From Phytohabitans sp037414955 (GTDB lineage: Bacteria > Actinomycetota > Actinomycetes > Mycobacteriales > Micromonosporaceae): 64,000 nucleotides of DNA. The stretch lies in assembly GCA_037414955.1 (NCBI GenBank), contig JBBEWH010000017.1, forward strand, positions 1-64,000. Reading direction: 5' to 3'. Below, piece after piece: positions 1 to 8,600 of this stretch (position 1 is its first letter; the number at the start of each line of letters is the position of its first letter). Under the pieces are notes generated by a model. It was not told the DNA's origin. It ran no database searches and saw only the letters and a list, made by a program, of their open reading frames with translations. Both the position numbers and the translations under genes were made by a program.

Positions 1-20
1 GTGGGCCCGCGCCCGCCGCC

Positions 21-54
21 CCGGCGATGGCGGCAAGGGGCCCCCCATCGCCGG
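21..54 (-). terminator. hairpin downstream of S1 protease gene
   Basis: A perfect 10-bp stem, CCGGCGATGG at 21-30 pairing with 45-54, encloses a G/C-rich 14-nt loop. It lies about 80 bp past the stop codon of the leftward protease gene. There is no T tract, as is usual for actinobacterial terminators, so the role is inferred from position and stem strength. Confidence 0.4.
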
Positions 55-136
55 CGGCTGAGAGCGACTGGCAGCGGACGAACATCGAGAAAAGGACGGC
101 GATCGCCGGGATGCTCGACTCGTCGGCGAGCCAGGG

Positions 137-1564
137 TCAGCTGTGCTTGACGGCGCCGGGGAAGGACTTCTCGGCCACCCGGATGTCACTGAAGATCAAG
201 CTGCATTTGGAGCCGTTGAACCCGCCACCGCTGAGGATGCCGCGCGCGGTGACCGAGCCGTTGGACCGGATCGAGTAAATCGGGCCCCCCGAGTCTCCCT
301 CGGCGGCGCAGGTGGGGGTCTTGGTCGCATAGGCCACGTTGCGGGCCAGCGTGCCGTCACGGAAGCGCACGTCGGTGCTGCCGTCCGTCACCTTCCAGCC
401 GCACAGCTCACCCACCGTGCTGCCGCCGGAGCAGACCTTGTCGCCCTTCTTGGGGGACTTGGTCGCGACCCCGCCGATCGTCCTCGACACGTTGGACCGA
501 GGCCCGCCGACGTAGATGCTGTAGCCCGATTTGTACGGGTAGAACAGCTGGACCAGCGCGACGTCGCCCGTGTTGTACGACTGTCCGTCGATCTTGACCG
601 AGCCGGTGTTGTTGTTCCAGCCGTCCTTGCGGACCACCCCGACGATGTCGGTGCCGTAGCGGGGCATCCAGGTGTAGGTGTTCAGCCCGGTGCAGTGCCC
701 GGCGGTGATGTAGTAGTCGGCGCCGTTGTACGACCATGGGAAGCCGATCGTGCAGTGCCAGCGGGTGCTGCCTCCCGTCGAGGTGACGGCGTAGGAGCCG
801 CCCCAGAACGGTGACGTGTCGGAGGGACGGCTCAGCAGCTCGGGCTGCTGCTCGTCGGTCAGCAGCAGCGCGAGCTGGTCGGCGGCGTACCGGCTGGCCA
901 GGGCGGTGCGCATCTCCTCGGTGACGGTCGAGGTCTTGACCAGTACCCGGTTGGTCTCGGCGTCGATGAACGCCGCCCACATGTGCTCCACCCCCGGCAC
1001 GCCGCTGTTGAGCACGTCGCCCTTGACCGCGGTCAGCGCGCTCTTGCTGTACTTCACCACTGGCGTACTCGGGTAGTAGAAGGTGGGGAAGGCGGCCTCC
1101 GCGGCCGGCTCCCCGGCCGTGGCCGGCGCGGCCGCCGCGGCCTCCTCGTCCTTGCCCTCGACCGTGCCGGCCGTGGTCTCGTCGTCGCCGCCCTCGTCGG
1201 GCAGCGTGCTCGTGTCGACCGCGATCGCGCCGGCCGCGTACGCCACCTTGGTGGCGTCGGCGACCGAGGTGACCGGTGCCACGATCCGGCCGGTGGCGCG
1301 CGCGACGTATGGGGGTGCCAGGTTCGTCGGGTCCTCGGCGGTGCGGACCTCGGCGGTCTCCAACGCGGCCGCCAAGCTGGCGGAGAGCTGGCCGACACCG
1401 TCGGCCGGATCGACGGTGGTGACGGCGACCTGCGTGTCGGTCGCCGGTTGGTCGGTGGTGACGGCGGCGTGTCCCGCCGGCGGGTTGACCCCGGCCAACG
1501 CCGCTGAGGCGAGCAGGCTCAGGCACGCTGCCCGACCCACCCTCCGGTAGATGCGTGTCTTCAC
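137..1564 (-). CDS. secreted S1 family (chymotrypsin-fold) serine protease
   Basis: Exported serine endopeptidase of 475 residues. The GTG at 1564 is preferred over the GTG at 1615 because it places a typical Sec signal directly at the N-terminus (MKTRIYRR, then a hydrophobic run to about residue 25, AGHA cleavage region near 30-33). Residues 35-250 are an Ala/Glu-rich pro-region. The protease domain follows, with the catalytic triad visible as His290 (TAGHC), Asp334 (TGDVAL) and Ser425 (GDSGGP). Cysteine pairs around His290, 378/388 and 419 suggest disulfides. It resembles streptogrisin or alpha-lytic type enzymes with a long propeptide. A second S1 protease gene lies 10 kb away, on the other side of the Rhs toxin gene. 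The natural substrate is unknown. Confidence 0.88.
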   Translation of the reverse strand: MKTRIYRRVGRAACLSLLASAALAGVNPPAGHAAVTTDQPATDTQVAVTTVDPADGVGQLSASLAAALETAEVRTAEDPTNLAPPYVARATGRIVAPVTSVADATKVAYAAGAIAVDTSTLPDEGGDDETTAGTVEGKDEEAAAAAPATAGEPAAEAAFPTFYYPSTPVVKYSKSALTAVKGDVLNSGVPGVEHMWAAFIDAETNRVLVKTSTVTEEMRTALASRYAADQLALLLTDEQQPELLSRPSDTSPFWGGSYAVTSTGGSTRWHCTIGFPWSYNGADYYITAGHCTGLNTYTWMPRYGTDIVGVVRKDGWNNNTGSVKIDGQSYNTGDVALVQLFYPYKSGYSIYVGGPRSNVSRTIGGVATKSPKKGDKVCSGGSTVGELCGWKVTDGSTDVRFRDGTLARNVAYATKTPTCAAEGDSGGPIYSIRSNGSVTARGILSGGGFNGSKCSLIFSDIRVAEKSFPGAVKHS

Positions 1565-1780
1565 GCGAGATACCCCGATCCCCGTACAAAAAGGGCGGCC
1601 GCCTGCCGCGACCACCGATGATCAAGAGCCTGGCGGAGGCAGGCATCACCCCGACATCACCCGGCCATCGCGCAAGGAGCGCCGCGGGCGTCATCCGGCG
1701 GCCACTGGCCGCCTTCCCCGCCCGAAACGCCTCCGACCAGGGAAGACGCGGGGATAATCAGTGGGCGAGGGGGTGGCGTC

Positions 1781-2206
1781 ATGGGACAGGCACGGGAACT
1801 ACTAGACCGGATGACCGCTGCGGCCCTGGAGGCGCACGACGTGGACGCGACGGTGGGGTGCTACTCCGACGACGCGGTCGTGGTGACTCCGGACGCGGGC
1901 GAGGTCAAGGGACGTCAGCAGATAGCGAACTACTGGCGTCAGTTCATCGACGGCTTCCCGGACGGCAGGTGGGAAGAGATCAGCAAGGTCGAGTCGGGCA
2001 ACAAGGCGGTCGACGAGGGCTACTTCATCGGCACGAACACCGGGTCCCTGCAGTTGCCCACGGGCGAGAGCATGGAGCCGACCGGGAAGCCCATCAAGAT
2101 CCGTAGCGTCGACATCGCGACCGTCGAGAACGGCAAGATCACCGAGCATCATCTCTACTTCGACGAGCTGGACTTCCAGCGTCAGCTGGGGCTGGTCGCG
2201 AGCTGA
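1781..2206 (+). CDS. SnoaL-like / NTF2-fold protein
   Basis: Small cytoplasmic protein of 141 residues with the alpha+beta cone layout of the SnoaL/NTF2 superfamily: an N-terminal helix with DRMTAAALEAHD, then a Y-S-D-D-A motif followed by a strand, GxxxIxxYWxxFxxGFPD in the middle and a C-terminal VENGKITEHHLYFDELDFxxQLG strand. Members act as polyketide cyclases, isomerases or ester cyclases, or as binding proteins of unknown ligand. There is no biosynthetic gene nearby to fix the substrate. The ATG follows a GGGCGAGGGGG ribosome-binding stretch, and a GATAAT hexamer at 1753-1758 could be a -10 box with no good -35. It is monocistronic and ends 10 bp before a 56-bp palindromic element. Confidence 0.8.
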   Translation: MGQARELLDRMTAAALEAHDVDATVGCYSDDAVVVTPDAGEVKGRQQIANYWRQFIDGFPDGRWEEISKVESGNKAVDEGYFIGTNTGSLQLPTGESMEPTGKPIKIRSVDIATVENGKITEHHLYFDELDFQRQLGLVAS

Positions 2207-2216
2207 GGCGCCATCC

Positions 2217-2272
2217 CATGATCAAGGCGTCCTTCACATCGTTCTGGCGACGTGAAGGACGCCCTGATCATG
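2217..2272. repeat. 56-bp palindromic element, copy 1
   Basis: Member of the window-wide family whose arms begin CATGATCAAGGCGTCC. It lies between the convergent ends of the SnoaL-like gene and the toxin-immunity gene. The arms differ at two positions (A in the left arm against the G expected from the right arm). Flanking TCC and GGA extend the pairing by three bases on each side. A bidirectional terminator role is inferred. Confidence 0.85.
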
Positions 2273-2311
2273 GGAGGGGACGGGCCGTTCTGCCCACCCA
2301 GGGCAGGGCTC

Positions 2312-2698
2312 TCACGAAATGACGACCATCACTCGGCCCGGGTCGCCGGGCGGGTCCACGTAGATCTTGATCGGCACCCACCCGATCCGCCCGACGTCGA
2401 CGGTCGTGAGGTCGCCGGAGACCCCGGAGCCGATCTCCAGGTACGGGGTGGCGAAGGACAGCTCCCCGTCGTAGACCAGCGCGCTGGGGACATCGGGCAC
2501 CGTGCCGCGGTAGACCTCCATCGTCACCTTGCCGTCGTCCGGGCCGTGGGTGGCGACGAGCACCGACTCGCCCGTCGCCACCGCCGCTTCCTCGCCCGTC
2601 TCCGGTATCGGCAGGTCGCTCGCGCCGGCCGACTGGACCACCACCGCGTGGTAGAACGGCGTGACCCGGAACTGGATCAGCGGTGCCTCACGGTCCAC
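2312..2698 (-). CDS. probable immunity protein, ComJ/Nin-like
   Basis: A 128-residue protein without signal peptide or membrane segment. Its GTG start overlaps the last 11 bases of the giant Rhs toxin gene, so translation is coupled. This is the usual place for the antidote of a polymorphic toxin. Because the toxin tip looks like a NucA/NucB DNase, the pairing recalls Bacillus nucA-nin, where Nin (ComJ) inhibits NucA. Features consistent with a ComJ-like beta fold are an N-terminal VTPFYHAVVV strand (compare ISYHQFTV in Nin as I remember it), GESVLVATHG and a C-terminal WVPIKIYVD strand. The resemblance is weak by eye. The immunity role is inferred from overlap and order; the family name is tentative. 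Confidence 0.6.
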   Translation of the reverse strand: MDREAPLIQFRVTPFYHAVVVQSAGASDLPIPETGEEAAVATGESVLVATHGPDDGKVTMEVYRGTVPDVPSALVYDGELSFATPYLEIGSGVSGDLTTVDVGRIGWVPIKIYVDPPGDPGRVMVVIS

Positions 2699-5600
2699 CC
2701 TTTCGGATCACCTCTCCGATCGGCTGCCAGTCTTGCGGCAAGTTTATTACCTTGACCATGGCCGCCCCGCCGTGCGGAATCTTGTTCTTCTCCCACTGTC
2801 TGGTCAGGCTGCCGGCCTGCCTGCGCTGTTCCCATTCGGGTACCTTCGCCCGGCTGAACACTGGACCGAACAGAGCGCCCTGCATGGTTGAGGCGAACGG
2901 GAACTCGTCACAGGACAACGGGCTCGCCCATCCCCGGGGACACGCGGCGGCCCGGTTCGCGTCCTGCCACGTAGGGTTCATGTTGCGGTTCACTATCGGT
3001 GATATGCCTGCGTCCAGCGCCGTCTGCACATGCCGGGCGATCGTGGGCATCCTGTTGAAGTCGACCTCGATGACGGGCAGCTTGTCCGGGTCCTCGTCCT
3101 CGTTCTTCTTCGTCGCCTGGTCGAACTGCGCCTTCCAGTTCGCCTGGTCCGTAGTCGTCATCTCGGGCGTCTTCTGGGTGCCCGAGACCTTCGCCGCCGC
3201 TGTCGAGAGAAGGTTGGCGATGGCCGAGATGCCATGGAAGGCTCCAGAAACGAGCCAGAGGACCGGGCTCGGCCCGGCGTCGGGCGCGCCACCGCCGCCC
3301 CGCCCGCCAGCGCCGCCACCTTCCAGGATGGTGCCGCAATCTCCCGGGGTCGCGACGGTGTCGTCGTCGCAGGTCCGGACGAAGAGGCCATCGGGGTCGG
3401 TGAACCGGACCGGGTTGTTGTTGGTATAGGTGTAGGCGGCCAGGTTGACCGGATTCTCCACGCCGCCGGCCGGTGCCCCGTCCAGATACTTCTTGAGCAT
3501 CGGGTCGGGTGACTGCCAGACGGCGGTCTTGGCGTCGTAGTAGCGGGCGCCGAAGTAGTGCAGGCCGGTCTCCTGGTCCAGTTCCTTGCCGCTGAACTGG
3601 TACGGGGTGGGTGCGCCGGCGCTTTCGTCGACCCAGGTCTCGCCGGACGGGAAGTACCGGAGGTGCTCGACGATCTTGCCGTCCCGGTCGGTGCCGTATC
3701 CGGTCGAGCCGAGGTGGTCGGGGTGGAAGTAGAACTGGTTGGCCTCGACGAAGCGTTCCGGCTCGACCACTTTGGACACGAGCCGGGTGCCCCCGATGAA
3801 GATGTGTTTGAACCTGGTCTGCTTGCGCTGCGAGAACGTTTCGTTCGGATCGACGTTGACGTTGCCGTGCCCGGCGTCCTTGATCACCCGGGTGCCCTGA
3901 TCGTCGTAGGCGAAGCGCACGTCGGTGTCGGATGGGCAGGACGAGTTCTCAACGAGCGTCAGATCGTCGTGGGCGGACTTGTCGCGGACGCAGGCGAGCC
4001 GGTTCTCCTCGTCCCAGACCATCTGCCGCCGGTTCTTCGGGTCAATGCGGCTGACCTGGTTGCCGTTGGCGTCATACTTGAGGTCGAACGGTCCCAGATC
4101 CGTCGGCGCGTGCGGTTGGTCGCCCTTGAACTCGTAGGCGTACCGGTAGGTGGTCGCCGGTTGGGCGGTGGTGGACGATCTGACGATCTCGTGCCGCTGG
4201 TCTTTCAGCGTGACGTTGTTGATGGTGTCGTAGGACATCGACACCTGATACCGGTCGGTCTTGTCCGCTGTGGGTTTGTACTCGCCCTGGGCGCTGGTGA
4301 GCCGGTTCAGGCCGTCGTAGTCGAAGGTTTGCTTACTCGGTTTGTCGGTGGCGTTCTCGAGCGAGGTGATGTTGCCGACCGCGTCGTACGCGTAGTTCGT
4401 GTGCTGGAACTCCGCGCCGGTCGGCAGGTTCGCCTGCAGCGTGGCGAGCCGGCGGTCCTCGCCGTCGTACGTGTACCGGGTCCGGGTGCCGTTGCCGGTC
4501 TGCAGCAGCGTGCGCTGCTCGAACTTGTCGTAGTCGAGCCGGGTCAGGTACGGGTAGGTGTTGCTGCCTTTGACCCCGGTGGCGCCGTCGATGAGGCCGC
4601 CGCTGTTGTAGTGGTACGACAGAACCTCCCCGTCCGGGTAGGTCATCTGCAGCACCCGGTTCCAGGTGTCGTACTTGTACTGCGTCGTGTAACTGGCATC
4701 GTGGTCGAGCGCCCCGGACACCGTGCGGGTCTCCTTGGTGACCTCGCCCAGCGGGCCGTACTCACGCTTGACCATGCCGGCGGCGTCGTCCACCTCGACG
4801 ACCCGGTTGGCGCCGTTGTTCGACGCACCCGGCGCGCCGTAGGTGTACTTGACGTCGTTGCCGTCGAAGAGGGGGTAGTGGATGGCCGCGAGCCGGTTGA
4901 AGTCGTACTCGTGCTCGATGGCCTTGTGCTTGGCGGCCAGGTTGGCGGTGATCCGCTTGATCGGGTTGCCGGCGAGGTCGTAGACCGTCTGGGTCTTCCC
5001 GGTGTCCGGGTTGTCGAGGACCGTGCGGCGGCCGAAGTTGTCGTACGCCGCGGTGGTCACGTTCTGCTTGTCGTCGACCACCTTGGTGAGCTGGCCGAGC
5101 GGGTCGTAGGCGTAGCTGGTCCAGATGGCCGGCTGCCCGCCGGCCGGGTTGGCCTCCTTGACCGCCGTGGTGAGCTTGCGGACGTCGGTATAGCTGCGGG
5201 TGGTGTTGCCGTTGGCGTCGGTCGCCGCCGTTTCGAACTGCGTCGTGCCCGCCCGGTCCGGGCCGAAGCCGTACGCGTTCGTGGCGACCGTCTCGTCGGG
5301 CAGGACGGTCCGGATGGTCCGGTCAAGGACGTCGTAGCTCACGCGGGTCGGTCGCACCGAGTCGAACGCCGGCCGGAACCGGTTGTTCGTCGGTCCCTTC
5401 GGCTCGGTGGTCGGATAGAACTGCTCCACCGCCCGGCCGAGGAAGTCAAAGACGGTTCGCCCGGATATGGTCATCACATTCGCTGGCGGCGTGTCCGGCC
5501 CGGTGGTGACCGTGGCGTCCTTCTTGACCTGGGTGGCCCGCTTCAGGCCGTCGGTGAAGGTGATGGTGTCGATCGAGTCGGTCTTGATGGATCCGTCACT

Positions 5601-8600
5601 GTTGCGGTCGATGTGCCGGGTGACGGCGTATGGCACCGCCGCCTCGGGGTGGTATTCGATGTCGATGGTTGGATGGTTCTCGGCGGTCTCGCGGGGGGCG
5701 ATGACCATGTCCAACCGGCCGACCGCGTCGTAGTAGTTACGCAGCCGCTGGTTGTTGATGTCGGTGGACGTCTCCACGAGGCCGTATTTCAGGTTGTACG
5801 CAGCCGTCGAGCGGTAGCCGAAGCTGTCCTTCGTGGCCGTCACGTGGGTGGTGGTGGCTGGGTCGTATTCGTATTCGAGCCGGTACCGCTGGTCCTTCTC
5901 GTTGGCCGGGCCGGTGACGGATTTGAGGTTGCCGTCGGGGAAGTAGGTGAGGTCGGTGATCGCCTTGTCGCCGTTGGCCAGTGTCGCCCGGTGTTGGGTG
6001 ACGTTTCCGTTGGCGCAGTCGACTGTGGACTCGCGGTGTCGCATGAGCGCGCCGTTGCCGCGTACGTCGACGGCTTTCGCCGTGCCTACGATGCCGGTGG
6101 CCTTGCAGGCGGCGTCTTCGGCGGTGTACCGGATCTTCGTCTCCACGTCGTCGCCGGGTCCGGCGTCGGCGGCCTCCAGGGTGCGGATCAGGTTGCCGAC
6201 CTCGTCGTAGGACAGCTCCTGGAAGGTGGACTTGCCTGGCGTGGCCTGGCCCTCGAAGAACCGCTGATCGGTGCGCACCAACTGGGGGAAGATGGTCGCG
6301 GTGGTGCTCGCCGGATCCGCCGCCGTACTGGGGGAAGACACGTCGCGCAGCAGGTAGGTGCTGGTGGTCTCCTGGAACGGGTTACCGGCCGCGTCCGCTA
6401 CCAGCGTCCGGGTGGGCAGTCCTTGGGTGTAGTGGCTGTCGGTGCGGAACTCCCGGGTGATGGTGCGGTGGATGGCGTCGGCGGCGCCGGGGTCGCGGTG
6501 CTCCTCGACGATCTTCTGGTATCCGCGGAACTCCCGCTCCAGCCGGTCGAAGGTACCGCCGGCGTAGCGGAACGTGGTGAGCTGCGCGTCCTGCCCGTCT
6601 CCGGACTGGCCATCGTGGACGGCCACCCGGGACAGCACGAACTTCGAATTCGGCTGGCCGAAGGTGTTGCCGTCGCGGGTGTAGTCGAGGTCGATGCGGG
6701 AACCCATGGGCCGCTTGACCTGCTTGAGCAGGTTGGTGCGGCCGGTCTGGTTCTGCGCGACCACCAGTTCGCTGTCCTTCGTCGACCGCAGATGGTCGAC
6801 GTAGCCGTCGCCGTCGATGTCCCGCAGCGCTTGCTCGGCCCGGCTCACCCCGGTGGAGGTGTCGGCGCCCGGGTTGGTGATGACGCAACCCCCGATGATG
6901 AGCCCGATGCATGCGGGGATGACCACGTAGGCGCCGGCGCCGAGTCTGGCGTTGGCGTCGGCGTTGACGCCGGACAGGCTGCCCAGGAACGGTGTGGGCG
7001 GGGCGAACCCGCTGCCGGTGTTCAGCGCGACCCGGATCGGGTTGCCGTCGAAAACCCGGTCGGCCAGGCCGTCGCCGTTGACGTCGGTCAGGCTGCTCTC
7101 GGTGGAGCTGTGGCTCTGGCTGAACGAGGCGCCGCCGGCGAAGCCGTAAAAGTCGGTGTTGAAGCCGATGTTCACTCCGGCGTTGCTGGTGTTCCCGTCG
7201 TTCAGGGTGCCGCCTGGCCACGGCTCGGGGGCGGCGAACCGGTAACCCAGGTTCAGCGCGGCCTTGCCGTCGGCGTACACCCGGTCGGGCAGGCCGTCGC
7301 CGTTGATGTCGAGCAGGTCGTACTTGCCGCTGGACTCGCCAGTGCCGAGGTTGCCGCCGATGCCCAGCGGTGGCAGGTCGTTGCCGGAGGTCGAGGTGTT
7401 CGCCGTGGTATCCGCAGGCGGTGCGGCGTATCCGCGCCCGGTGCTGATGGTCCGAGCGGCGCTGCCGGCACCGGCGTTCCCCGTGACCGTGCTGCCTCTG
7501 CGGACCTCACCGTCCGGTGTGGATGCCCTGGTGGAGCCGAGCTGGCCGGTGGGGTCGGTGTACTGGATGCCGCCCGCGCCGACCACGTCGGGGAACCGGT
7601 CCCCGTTCATGTCCAGGTAGTCCAGCTCACCCACGCTGTCGCCGGACGCCACGCTGCCGCCGATGCTGATGACCCCGACACCGGCGCCGCCGGTGAGGGA
7701 GATCTGGCTTGAGCGGGACACCCGCGGCACCGCGGTGACGCCGTCGAAGTCTGCGGCCAGCGGCGCGGTGAGGGCCTGCGTGCCCAGCCGCGAACTGCTC
7801 GACATGTCCTTGCCCGCCCACAGGTGGTCGCCGGCCTCCCAGCGCTGGTCGGTGGGTGCCGGGGAGAACGCGAACACCTTCGGCGGCGTCACCCGCGGGT
7901 CGGCGGTGAACTCGTCCTTGTCCCGCTGCGGGTCCACATCAGTCGGTAGCTGGTCGCGGTAGCTGTCGTCGATGACCAGGGCGTCCTGGGCGATGGGCTG
8001 ACCGGCCCGGTCCCGGTTGCCGTTGTAGCCGACCACACCCCAACCGCGGTACGGCTGGGCGAACGCGCCCTCAGTGGCCGCGCTGTGCACCGCGCTGGGC
8101 GCGGGGGCGAGCGTGAGGTCGTCGTAGCCGACCTGGACCGACTGGCCGCTCAGCTTGGCGGCGAGCTGCTGGTTCAGCGTGCTGAAGTCGAAGAACAGTT
8201 CGTCGCCCGCGGTGACCGGCACAGCCAACCGCATATCGGCCGGGTCCGGCGCGTGGCCGTCGGTGACGTCGATGACCTTCTTGGTCAGCAGCTCGCCGCG
8301 CTTCTTCACGGTGAACACCACGCGGGCGTCCAGGGCCGGGTCGTCGACCGCCAGCGCGGGCACCACGATGAGGGTGCCGTCGGTGGGCACGGTGTAGGAC
8401 TCCTGCGGCGCGCTCAGGCTGTTGGTCGGGTACATGTCCACGTCGTACGGCGGCTGGATGACCTGCCCGGACGGGTACTCGGCCGTCGGCGTCCAGCCGA
8501 TCTGACCCAGGTCGACCGCGGAATCGACGCGCACCCGCCACTGCAGTCGCTGTCCCTGCTCCACAGTGACGTCACGGTCGATCGGGATCTCGCCGGCCTG

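Noticed and set aside
3558..7712. Long rightward open frame opposite the Rhs gene (1,384 codons), and a similar one at 8085-11330
   Set aside because: Low-complexity Val/Gly/Arg/Asp composition and exact complement of a well-recognised gene; typical antisense frame of high-GC DNA.
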